From: Marsupella aquatica
Taxonomy: Eukaryota > Marchantiophyta
Assembly (NCBI GenBank): GCA_973895155.1
Contig: OZ316892.1
Span: 24,366,001 to 24,430,000, forward strand
Length of the DNA stretch: 64,000 nt
Reading direction: 5' to 3'
The notes below the pieces were generated by a model that saw only the letters and a list, made by a program, of their open reading frames with translations, searched no databases and was not told the origin of the DNA. Below, piece after piece: positions 22,549 to 32,596 of the stretch (the first letter of the stretch is position 1; the number at the start of each line of letters is the position of its first letter). Both the position numbers and the translations under genes were made by a program.

Positions 22549-22890
22549 GCCTTTGTTTGCAAGGCGTCAATTGTACAATCCATGATATATGAAAAGAATT
22601 TGCGTTCCCATTTTGTGGCAAAAATTTCCAAGTTTGCATTGATTTATGTATTTCTTGGTTGGTGGGTGTCCAGGTTGCACTATTTAGTTGACTCAATTCA
22701 TCTATTCATTCTTAGTGAATATCGGTTGGGAGGGAGGTTTGCAGAGCATTGGAGGTAGGTTTGTAACTACGTCAATTGTCGATTTCTCCAACTCCTATGA
22801 TTAGCCTTTTCTTTGTCTATGGATTGCCCACTATCATACAGGTCACTCTGACATGTGATGTGCTTTGTGATCAGTACAGTTATTATAACC

Positions 22891-23934
22891 ATGCCGACAA
22901 GGACTTCAAACATAAAGAAAGCAACACAGTCTGGGGATGGAGGAGCCTCTTCAGCAGAGGTATTGCGTATTCCATTATTCTTTGAGCAAGAGATTCTACA
23001 AACCAGCCCTCATGTTTGTGCAATTTGTGAGCATGGTGGAAAGCTGGTAATTTGCGATGGACCATGTCACAGGCAGTTTCATTATGTGGTTGGCGATGAA
23101 GCCCCCGACGATTCTTGCCCTTGTGTAGTCCTTCCTATACATCATGGAGGGAAGCCATGGTTTTGCCCAAATTGTAACAAGGATCAAGCCATGTGTTATG
23201 GGTGCGGCATTGTTGGTCCGTCACCTGAAATTGTGCGGAAATGCCCCGATCGTTTTTGTGTTCGATTTTATTGCTTGCAGTGTTTGGTAGTTGATGCAAA
23301 GTCCTGCCCACTACACACATGTGTGACATGTTATCAGAGTCTTGAGGGTGAGATGGTCAAGAACATGGTACAATGTCTACGATGTCCTAAAGCCTGGCAT
23401 ACAGATTGTCTCTCCAAGATCAAAAGCAAAGGGTTTGCTCATGATAGGGAGATCTGGGACCATGAAGCACATGGACAACAGCGACAGATGTTCTATTGCC
23501 CCCGTCATCCTATTGATCCACACCTCAACACTCATCGTGAAAGGTTCACCCAAGGGTCTTCGTTCCAAATCTTACAACATAAGTGGGCCTGTTTGTGGTA
23601 CTTGTTGTCAAGACGACGACAACAATAGTTACAAGAAAACTCCAAAGAATGTAAACACGCCGTTAACATCAACCTCGAACGAATTGGAACTCCTGCATCA
23701 TTCATTCCGCAGAATTCAATGCGGAGAGGATTCTGCCTATCTCCAGGATCAGTACCACCCATCCACAATGCTCCTATACCGATGGGGAGAACTTTGAGTC
23801 GCACGAGTCTCTTGTACAACCGGCGTGCACGTTTGACACGATTTTCAAGGAAGACAGCCATTTGTCACAATACCTGTTGTCCACAGAGTGCAATCGACCT
23901 TCCGTTGTGCCTCCTAAACCCGACAACACTATGA
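22891..23934 (+). pseudogene. EDM2/NSD-like multi-PHD protein
   Basis: ATG 22891 (MPTRTSNIKK) to an in-frame TAG at 23626-23628 (CAG would fit). The same frame stays open for another 100 codons to 23934. Zinc clusters in order: CAIC...GPCHRQFH (23017-23085), WFCPNC...CYGCG (about 23158-23210), CPDRFC...YCLQC, HTCVTC, then MVQCLRCPKAWHTDC (about 23365-23410) and FYCPRH (about 23490). The run of PHD modules with a CYGCG turn resembles EDM2 and NSD-type proteins, which bind histone H3 and influence silencing of transposons. The methyltransferase-like C-terminal half of EDM2 is not seen. It lies inside the CACTA boundaries and is followed at once by the dyad cluster, so it is transposon cargo or a gene of the dyad-bearing family. 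Confidence 0.6.
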
Positions 23935-23995
23935 TATCAGAGATGAAGATGAGTCTCCAAACAAAACAAAGGAAAATGATTCTCACAGGAGGATG

Positions 23996-24009
23996 CGATA
24001 AGTTTATCG
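23996..24009. repeat. Palindrome core CGATAAGTTTATCG
   Basis: Imperfect by one base pair; CATTCG follows at the fixed 7-base distance. Confidence 0.7.
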
Positions 24010-24088
24010 CACTCCACATTCGAATTGAAAATATGACTTCCTCAGACACCTAAGCCCTGAATTCAATCTTTCACAAAAATGACAACTC

Positions 24089-24158
24089 CGATAAATTTAT
24101 CGGATTCTCAATTACTCCTCTTTCCATGAAAGGAATGAAGACTCTGATAAATTTATCG
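24089..24158. repeat. Two palindrome cores
   Basis: 24089-24102 is a perfect core. 24145-24158 reads TGATAAATTTATCG and is preceded at the 7-base spacing by GGAATG (24132-24137), so the full motif is in the opposite orientation. Confidence 0.75.
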
Positions 24159-24207
24159 GAATGAAGGCAACACCTCTCTAAACACTGGATCAAATGATTG
24201 CAACAGA

Positions 24208-24247
24208 GGAATGCAAAATGCGATAAATTTATCGCAGTCCGCTCGGA
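24208..24247. repeat. Dyad with core CGATAAATTTATCG at 24221-24234
   Basis: GGAATG at 24208-24213, 7 bases, then the perfect core. The right outer half-site is eroded (CTCGGA). Confidence 0.75.
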
Positions 24248-24300
24248 TCTGGACATTTTACACTAAATGACTAGTTAGTCTTACATGGAGAACTTGAACA

Positions 24301-24340
24301 GGAATGGCTGTTCCGATAAATTTATCGGGTTTTCGGTAGA
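24301..24340. repeat. Dyad with core CGATAAATTTATCG at 24314-24327
   Basis: GGAATG at 24301-24306 at the exact 7-base spacing. The right outer half-site is lost. Confidence 0.75.
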
Positions 24341-24471
24341 AAGAGTCGAATCGCTTGGGAGGAATGTAAGACTCGATGGGAGTTTGGTATTCGCTCTCAG
24401 TCAGGAGATATTTGCTCTGGCGAAAGCAAACGTTTTATGGCAGCCCGCTCCTCTTTATATAGGAGATGCTC

Positions 24472-24549
24472 TAAACCATGGTTAATTTCCCCTTAACCAT
24501 GGTTAAGTTTCCCCTTAACCATGGTTAAGTTTCCCCTTTACCTGGGTTA
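24472..24549. repeat. Tandem 22-base repeats with palindrome TTAACCATGGTTAA
   Basis: Three clear units of TTAACCATGGTTAAGTTTCCCC type plus a decayed fourth (TTTACCTGGGTTAG). A TTTATATAGG lies just upstream on the plus strand (CTATATAAAG on the minus), so the tract looks like a promoter-proximal repeat. Confidence 0.75.
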
Positions 24550-24616
24550 GTGTGTGGTCATTCCTGGATTACGCGGTTTGGACCAAGTTACTCGCAGTTC
24601 GGAATTTTTCACTGAC

Positions 24617-24656
24617 GGAATGTAAAACCCGATGCACGTATCGCTCCCTGCATTCC
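24617..24656. repeat. Full 40-bp dyad with diverged core
   Basis: GGAATG (24617-24622), 7 bases, CGATGCACGTATCG (24630-24643), 7 bases, CATTCC (24651-24656). Both outer half-sites are perfect although the core centre has changed, which shows that the outer hexamers are part of the motif. Confidence 0.8.
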
Positions 24657-24734
24657 CGCGGCGATGCAATGGAGGAAAGTGGCGTTTCGGAGAGTTTTTG
24701 CCAGTTTTATCGGTCATTGCATTGCCTTAGAAAA

Positions 24735-25110
24735 AAAACAGGATTGGGCTAAACGAGAACTCCGACACACTTCTCGGTCGGTCCGAAATAATTGTGTTCT
24801 TTGCAAAGTGCTCGATCAATCCATGGTAGTCACTGAAGTGCTCAACAACTTCTTTCCACGTATAGGCCAGCAAGTAGTCTGTTTCCGAGGTACACAACTT
24901 CTCAATAACACCTCCCCGACAAAAGAACCCACGTATAGTCTTGTCCTCTTCACCAAGTGGAAGGAAGCAACAATGCACATCCTTGAAGAACTTGCGCACC
25001 ATGACTGAACACTGAGTCTAGATCCCACGCTGCAATTTCTCTGTACTCAGGAAGAGTGCATTCTCCAAAAATCACAAACGCAAGCCTACTTTGGTCTCAG
25101 CACTCTTAAA
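24735..25110 (-). pseudogene. Decayed unidentified coding track
   Basis: Two overlapping minus-strand frames give plausible protein: an upstream part FGECTLPEYREIAAWDLDS (about 25030-25085) and a downstream part LPLGEEDKTIRGFFCRGG...YTWKEVVEHFSDYHG (24970-24790). They are in different frames, so there is at least one frameshift. I do not recognise the family. It lies between the second dyad cluster and the right CACTA subterminal repeats. Confidence 0.3.
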
Positions 25111-25249
25111 CCAAAATCCTCCCGTAGAAAACCCAAGCTATACTCGAGTTAGCATGGACTACTCCTCATTCAAGTCGTCCACACCAATGTACTCAACGTC
25201 TAACATGGCTTGATTCATTTGGAACGTCCTACAGAGCAATGTTACCACT

Positions 25250-25475
25250 TTAACGGCTCCCTCCACGATGTAAACATTGACGTCGTGATACCCTAAACAC
25301 ATTACATCCTTGACTACTATGTTAATATTGAACGACGACCAAAATGACGTTTAGGACAGCTCATCCAGAGACGTTAATTTTAAACGTGTTTCCAACAACG
25401 TTAAAATGGGGGCAATCGGCGCTAAGATTTCTCCGACGTCTTAGTTACGTCGGACGTAGTTATAAGCATAGTCAT
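25250..25475. repeat. Right ACGTC-rich subterminal repeats
   Basis: Motifs include TGACGTCGTG, AATGACGTTTAG, GAGACGTTAAT, CAACGTTAAA, CCGACGTC and ACGTCGGACGT. They mirror the left block, with GACGTT-type motifs inverted. Confidence 0.6.
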
Positions 25476-25509
25476 GGCAGTCGTTAATATAATTAACGAC
25501 GATTATGAG

Positions 25510-26600
25510 GAGGTATTGTTAGCATCCGACGCAACAAAATCTAGTTGTGAGATACCAAAACTATTCAAACTGGAGAACGCTAGAGCATATCAACTTCTAA
25601 GGCCAAAAGGTACTGATTCATCTCAATGGAATAGCATTTGGGGCTACACCAAATCAGAACCAGAGTGGAGAAGATTTTGGAAGATGTTGTGGACTTCATA
25701 TCTCCCAACTAGCAAGGCTTTCTTCTGGAGGATTATTGCTCAAGGACTTTTCACAGGTAGTAGGGCTCAAAGAATCAGGAAGACAGACGGAGGCTGTGCT
25801 TTATGTCCAGGACACCTCAAAACCATCCCTCACCTTTTTGCAGAATGCACCTTTGCCAAGTGATGCTGGAGGCTGATAGAATTAAGCTTTCCTGGACAGT
25901 GTCATCTGCTGGGTGGGGTCCAATCTGATTGAGCTCTTAGAGTATGCTTGTGTGCGCTCTGTTAACGCTCTGGTGATGTTATTCATGGTATCTCAGAACC
26001 TGTGGTTGCTCTGGAAACCAAGGAGTAAACAGAGTTTTCAATCTACCGGACGCTCCTTTGATATCCATTTGCTCTTTTCAGAAGTTTCGGTGGCAAATTT
26101 TGCAGCAGCTTGCAGTCACCAGAATGGTTGGCGTCACCACTGGTTACTAAGGACACGAAGCCTTGTGGAAAAAGAGAAATTCAGATGGCTACAAGCTGGG
26201 GGTGGAAGGATTTATTCATATGGTCCCATTGAACGTGGGGACTGACCCCCGGTTTCCTTCTCTTTTACTCTGATTCTGTCACATTACTGATCAATGGACA
26301 CTATTCCTTTTTCTCCCCCAGTTTTTTTTTGGGGGTTTATTTTTGTTTATGCATGCAGATTCACTCTTAGTATTTAGGTTATTGGGCTTCCCTGGTTGGG
26401 CCAGTTTGTTTATGTTGGCCTTTTCTCTCTGATTGTACTTGGAGAGTTTTTTGCCAATGTGTATGCTCGTGTGTATGGTTCTTATGGCTCTGTTGGTTTG
26501 CTTGTTCCCCTTTGACCGTGGGGTTTTCGCGGTCTTTATCATATACAAATTTTTTGGGTGTCTTTGGATGCTTGCCTGGATGCTTGGACACATATGAAAA
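25510..26600 (+). mobile_element. LINE remnant, C-terminal end of ORF2
   Basis: The frame to 25860 includes WRRFWKMLWTSYLPTSKAFFWRI and CALCPGHLKTIPHLFAEC, the CxxC...HxxxxC zinc knuckle found after the reverse transcriptase in plant LINEs (zf-RVT). After a TGA at 25861-25863 and a frameshift, 25913-26245 continues with QNLWLLWKPR and LLRTRSLVEKEKFRW, typical of the far C-terminus. A T-rich, non-coding 3' part follows to about 26600. The reverse transcriptase itself is absent. The CACTA-like element ends directly at its truncated 5' side. Confidence 0.65.
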
Positions 26601-27699
26601 GAACACGTAGAATCTAATATTCAATCTAGTACTCTTCCTTTGGGAACCATCACACATTTCAAATCCAATATCAATATTCTCTCTCACTGATGTAACATCA
26701 TTGCCCACCCTGCGCTACTTTCACTTGCAAGTTGACAGCCCGTCCATCTCTGTTATATCCAACAAAAAAACAGCATTGTGAGAAGTATTCCTAAATCCAT
26801 TGTTCCTCCTTTCAAAACGAGAATGTAAATCAAACTGCCAACAAACAAAGAGTGCGCAACCAGGAGATATGGCCACACATGCGAAGGATCCAATCAAGGG
26901 GAGGCAACCAAAAGAGCAAAAATCCCGAAAGACCCGGGCATAGTTCTGACACAACAACACCCTGGCACAAAAGAATCCAAAAATCTAAACATACCTATGT
27001 ACAAACTGAAGAGTTTGGTAGAGCTCCTGTGTGCACTTACAGGAGAGTCAAGCAATAGTCTCACCCCTATAAAGAATAGTGAAAGACTGAGTCCTCTAAA
27101 CAAATATAAACACAAGGGGTCCTCAATTGGTGCCATGGCCTGGATGAGCACATGTTGGTTCTTCAATGACTACAGTAGCTAGTGGCCGGAAGCACTGCCG
27201 TTGCCCAGTCCTCTTCCCTTTCAATGGGCCCTTGGTCATGCAGAGAGTTCCTTGCCACACCGTCAGCGCCCCTCTGCTGTCCCTGTGAACCCGGCCAAAG
27301 CCCTGTGGGCAAAGAGGGCTGCAAGGAAACAGGGAACTCTTGATCCCCTAGAGACCTCAATGTCTAGGGAATGAATATTCGTTTAATAAGCACCAAAACA
27401 TGTCCTTCAGCTTGTCAGGTAAGTGTCATGCAATTTTTTATACTATTTGCCATGGAATGAATTTTTGTTGTTCTTGCGTGCCTTATGGGGGTCGCAGAGT
27501 GATGAGCTTGTGACAGCCGTCAGCTACGCCGTCACTTACGTGGGGAACTCAGGTGCTTCTCGTGGGCATCATGTCTGTCATCCGGGCCCTGGCCCTCGTA
27601 CCCTGCTTGGCCAAACTTTCTTTTCTTTTCTTATCCTTTTCTAGAGGCGCCTTTATGCCTGGCGGTCGGTCAGACTTCGTAACTACAGTAAAGGCATAC

Positions 27700-27880
27700 C
27701 CACACTGCGGTACGCCGGTACGGCGTCCCGTAGGGAATTCTATTCGGTACAACAGTATACACTACTGTCCTTATTACCGTTCTTGTCCGGGGAACGGATT
27801 ATAATCCCATGTTGTACGCGAAGTACCGTACGCACGGTACTAGATACGCACCGTACGCCAGGGTACTATTATACTAGTAG
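27700..27880. repeat. GTAC-rich patch
   Basis: Nine or so GGTAC/GTACC/CGTACG words in 180 bases, including CGGTACGCCGGTACGGCG and CCGTACGCACGGTAC. It may be the subterminal region of an unidentified element. Confidence 0.4.
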
Positions 27881-28052
27881 TACCTGAGTACACACAGTCG
27901 TGAGTATACTCGCCACAAGATTGCTTTTTATTTTTATTCTATGAAATGAGTACTTTATTCATGTGAAAAGTGAAACTCAATAAAACAATTCAGTGAGACT
28001 CTAGAAAGTCATTCAGGTTAGCTGTCCACTCCTCCATTCCAGAAATAGACAC

Positions 28053-28188
28053 GGAATGCAAGATGCGATGAACTTTCTCTGACCTTCCAAACAAACAGAT
28101 TGGGAACGCAAAATGCCATAAAATTATTGCTAGCTTATCTTACCATCCCAAAATGAGGCCAGGAATGAATGCTGAGATAAAAAAAATG
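28053..28188. repeat. Three eroded copies of the 40-bp dyad
   Basis: GGAATG-N7-CGATGAACTTTCTC (28053-28079), GGAACG-N7-CCATAAAATTATTG (28103-28129) and GGAATG-N7-AGATAAAAAAAATG (28162-28188). Outer half-site, spacing and core all agree with the intact copies further left. Confidence 0.55.
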
Positions 28189-30860
28189 TTGTGTGCTTGA
28201 CAACAATTAGTGGTGGAACTTGACTATCTTAAAACTTAGTTCCGGCGTCACTGACTCTGACGTTGAGCTCCTCTATGGTCCAAGCTCGGAACAACCATCC
28301 GGTGAAGACTAAGTATGAAGAGACTAGTGGGCAACAAGGCGTTGCATTGGCAAAGACAAGATGTTAAGCTGGTGGCGCACACTAAGGACTTAGACTAGTT
28401 TGGGGCTGGTCGGGCCATGGGAAGGGGCCGGGCTCAAGGTGGACCGTTTGGATCCCAAATGAACTTTGAATTTTGAGGGTTTGAGTGAGAGCTCCTCTTG
28501 GGCCCAAGTCTAACAAACTTTACTTCGTGCACAAGTGAACGGACGTTTGATGCATGAGTTATGGTGCGACCCAAGTGCGGCCGCCCGGGACACCAAGTGA
28601 TGACGGGTTCTGAGGTCCTAGGCATGAACATTGGGTTGGCCCGATCACAACGGGCTAATGTCCTCTGCCTACGGACACCTAACTACAGTAGAAACTTATG
28701 GGCATAACAAGGTAGTTGCATGCCCATGTATGTGGGTTGGGGTCCAGGTAGGGTGCCAAAATTTGGGGACCAAAGTAGGTCCGGGGTGACAAGTCTCCAT
28801 ATTAAGCATATATGAGGGGAGTGTTGTCTCCTTGGGGGCCAAGGGCGAGCCCAAATCGTGAGTCGCGGTGGTCGCGACACCAAGGGGGAGACGCCAAATG
28901 GAAACGACAATAACTTCCCAACGGGAAGTCCGTTGGAGGACTTCTTGGGTGCATTGGAAATCTCTCACGGATGATTACATCCTCATGAGATCAGCTGGTT
29001 CTAGGGGTGCCATGGATTCTTGGGGTTTGCGGGGGTTATCTTGCCCGCTTGCCAAATCCTGCCAAAATAGCAGTCGAGTCACGTTCAGTTTCCCATGAGA
29101 GCTTGCATTGGGGAAGCAAGGCCAAGTAGGCATGAAGGTTGAGTTCCAAGTGCCCTTGGCCCCTAGGCTATCAGTTGAGTGAGAATTGTGAGTTGGTTGC
29201 TAGAGTCGGGGCCATTATGGTCCAGACGTTTTAAGACAAGCTTTAGGACAAGCTACGCTAGTTGGGCCAGAGTCATGTCATTGGGGCAAGGCCCCAGGCA
29301 AGGCGGTCAGCCGATGACAAATAGGTACGTGGGGGAGCCCAAGCTGCACCCAAAGAGGGACTATTCTGGACAAACAGTGGGTGTCGATTCTGGCTCTGGC
29401 TTATGGCAAGGCCACGCAAGCAAGGGAGGACCTATTCAATGACCTACTTACCAATGTCTATTGAGCTTGAGTTGAGATGTTAGTTTTGGAATGCCTCTGA
29501 CTAGATCCTTTGGGTTGGTTACCGGAGTGCTTGGTTGCTTGCAGACAGCGAGGACTGTTAAGCGATAGTCGGGTTAGGGAGCAAGTGTGGCTTTGTATGG
29601 GAGTGGCCATCGGGGGTGCAAGAGGCATCAAGTTGCTTGCTCAAGGAGTTATGTGGAGGCGTTCAGGCACCAAGGGCACTTAGGCGTGAGTGCTGGAATT
29701 GTGGCTAGGCCCGCAACTCAATTTCTGAATTCTTGATTATTAGGTTTATGGGGAGAAAATTCACATAATGTTTCTAAAAGGATTACAAGTTTGTATAAAC
29801 ATTTGGTACATTATGTTAGATAGACGCTTATAAGTCACTGCCAAAAGTAGACCACCGGCTTTCATAGTTTTTAGGCTAACTATGCTTAGTTGGTACCCGA
29901 CCTTGGTTAAGATACAAGTAAGAAATTAAGGGAAACATGTGGTTATTTGACAACTGTGGGGTTGGGGTCCAAATTACCAATTTTGGTGATATCATTTCTT
30001 TTTGTCAAATTTATGAATGTGAGGGACAATCAGCGTACCGCTGTCTGGATTCCTCCGATCAAAGATGCAATGGTGCCAGACAATGGTATGGCAGTCCGAC
30101 ATACTTTTTATTTGGGTTCACATTACTTGGAAAACAATTGGAATTGGCAAAAGTGGAAACGTGGTCACACTTCTCGTTTGATCCAAAAGAGTCCTCTAGA
30201 TTCCACTCAAGAACTAAAGCCTTGTCGACTGTTTGGAGCTTGCAACCTAATAGGAAAAGCAAGGTCACATAGTCTCACAAGGAACATACAAGCCCACATA
30301 CAAGCTGCATTTGCTGTACATTCTTCCAACATGATGGGAGGTATGTCAGTTTCTACCTTGAAACAGTTAAGATAGAAGAGGGTATGGCAATAGTCTACAT
30401 GGTCTGCCAGGTTGGTGTGTCATCAAACAACAACATACTACATTTGGGGATCATCTCTCCAAGAACTCCATTTGTTATCCTTCCAGCTCTACGGTATCCT
30501 TTGTGATCTAGCTAATGTCCATTGGGCCAGTCCCAAGGCGTACCACACAACAAAGTTCTTGATAATGGTTTATGAGAGTTAGACTTTGGCATATGAAATC
30601 ATCCCATGAATTCACGTGAAACATGTCCAAGGATCATAAACCCAACTATCACCCATTGAGTTCTTGGCTCAGAAACCTCTACAAGAAATGATCAAAGCTT
30701 GACCGAGGGGTAAAAAAGCCTATCATTTCACAACGTTGTACTTTCACATGTTTATATCTTTCTGGCAAACAGACAACTACTGTAGCTAGTTAAATATCCC
30801 AACCAGTCTGTCCTCTTCCTCAAAGAAGTGACATTCATCACTATCACTAAGAACCATCAG

Positions 30861-32254
30861 TGTAAAATTAAGGTGTATATGTTTGATGGGACCCCTAGCA
30901 GAACTTTTTTACCTGATGGGACCCTTTGAAATTATTGTTACCAACTAGGACCACTATGACACTTTTGTGTCATAAGTTCTTGTACTGTTCCTATAACAAG
31001 TTTTTGCTTAATATTGTGACCAACACAACTGTTGTGAAATTTATGGTGAATTGTGCCTGAATCACAAACAGCACTATCAGAAAGGAGACCCAACCTTGGA
31101 TAGTCAATATACGATAGAAATAACCGTTAAGTAGTGGCTGCGGTTGTCCAAACTGCGATGTAACTTAAGTGAAGACAATAAGGTTGATGTCTTTGGGTTT
31201 GAATATACTGCGGTTTTCATTATGTTTTACTTAAACACAAGCTACCATGGTCTTTTCCCGGGTCTTTTACCGATACAACTTAGTTAGGTGCAATCGTTCC
31301 TGGTGATATAAATAGGTGGAATACCAGGACTTCTAATACAATATGGGGATCAAATGTTCATGACTTTTCATTTATCAAAACATGATCTTAGTCAGCTCAC
31401 AACATAACATACTACTCAATAATTTGTCTTATTATTACTAGGCAGTAACCTCAGGACGCAAAGCATTCTATAAGCCCCGCTATTATTGGAACTTTTTCAA
31501 AATGCATTTATAAGATTGATAAAGAAGTAGGGAAAAGTCCAGATAGCACGAAGAGCCCAACAAATCTGCTTTTGTCAAGAAATCCAAATGGCCCAAGTTT
31601 ATGTACAGCAAGAGAATGTTTGAATAGCCGGAGATGATGAATAGCAAGAGCACCACACATATACAAAGTTAACATTTCTGGAAAACCCGACAATCAAATG
31701 TGGTGTTTTCCCAGCGTCGTGTAGTATGCCATGATCAACAATTAAATCCCATTCAGGAAATAGATTGCAAGAGCCTCTCGAAAGTCATGAATGTCATCAC
31801 TAAGCAATAATCAAAAGCCTAAGCCCACAAGAAATCACGAGTGCCATCGCCTCTGCCCATATCGTAAAAATACCAAAATCCACTACAAAACAATGACCGC
31901 CCCTAAAACCAACAAGACGGAAGTGTACTACCAAGCCCTAATTGATTTGAAGACACACAATAACGTTTTCACCAAAAAACAACAAAAAACTGCGTCAATA
32001 AAGGGCTACCCTGAATGCAAATAGAGCCACTTGGTAAATTATAGAACAAAACTCCACAACAACATGATAAGCTAAGGTCAAAAATTGTATAGTTATCCCA
32101 TTTAGAAAAACATACTGTACTGCTCATTAAGAGGGGTCTTAGTAGGCAACAAAACTTTCCCAGGAGTCATAGTCTGTAACAAAACTCTCATAGGGGCCCC
32201 TCACCTAGAAATGCTTTGCTAGGGGTCCATCAAGCATATACCTTGTGTAAAATT
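30861..32254. mobile_element. Non-autonomous Mutator-like element with 9-bp target-site duplication
   Basis: TGTAAAATT occurs at 30861-30869 and 32246-32254. Between them the ends are inverted repeats of roughly 90-100 bases: left AAGGTGTATATGTTTGATGG..., right (reverse complement) CAAGGTATATGCTTGATGG..., both continuing with ACCCCTAGCA and later TTGTTAC and ACTATGAC. A 9-bp duplication with long terminal inverted repeats is characteristic of Mutator-like elements. The 1376-base interior has no transposase. It lies about 340 bases downstream of CFAP58. Confidence 0.8.
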
Positions 32255-32596
32255 TGATAACAATACAATGCACAATCAATGCCTATGCTCAGTACACTAG
32301 CAAGAGGAAGCACTAGGGAACACTAAAGGTTCTATAAAGAATGGTTTTAAAGTAATTGTACATTTCTACTTAAACTTTAATCAGAAGCAAATACCTAATG
32401 TAGAAGATCACGAGATCTCTTGAACAAAGAAATCCATGCCAACCATTAATTACATGCCAGTGAGGAACTGAGAGAATGGACTCAAGGAATCATTGCCAAT
32501 GAAATCTGCTCATTCGGGACATTACCTCAAACTCTGGGAATTTAGAGCTTAGGCAATCCATAATCTACGAGAAGTTCATGAAATGTCACAATGGAA

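Larger units (their letters stand above)
15834..25482. mobile_element. CACTA (CMC/EnSpm)-like element, partly degraded and with inserted or captured DNA
   Basis: The left end reads CACTGTCATTAACGTCG at 15834. The right end, read inward from 25482, gives GACTGCCATGACTATG, a weak inverted match. The stronger support is the ACGTC/GACGT-rich subterminal repeats on both sides (15840-16090 and 25250-25470), typical of CACTA elements, and the TNP2-like transposase inside. No clean 3-bp target duplication was seen, so the exact ends are uncertain. The interior from 19.4 to 25.1 kb is unlike CACTA genes and includes PHD genes and dyad copies. Confidence 0.5.
26600..30869. other. Long intergenic stretch with decayed repeats
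   Basis: No gene can be supported. Short open frames (for example 29947-30375) have no recognisable motif. The content is a mosaic: a GTAC-rich patch at 27.68-27.88 kb, eroded dyads at 28.05-28.19 kb, and GC-richer, repeat-like DNA at 28.2-29.7 kb. Confidence 0.45.

Noticed and set aside
7641-23628. Possible UAG recoding (alternative genetic code or suppressor tRNA) explaining the four in-frame TAG codons
   Set aside because: The window's intact gene CFAP58 needs no recoding. Frameshifts accompany the stops, and CAG-to-TAG decay explains them more simply.
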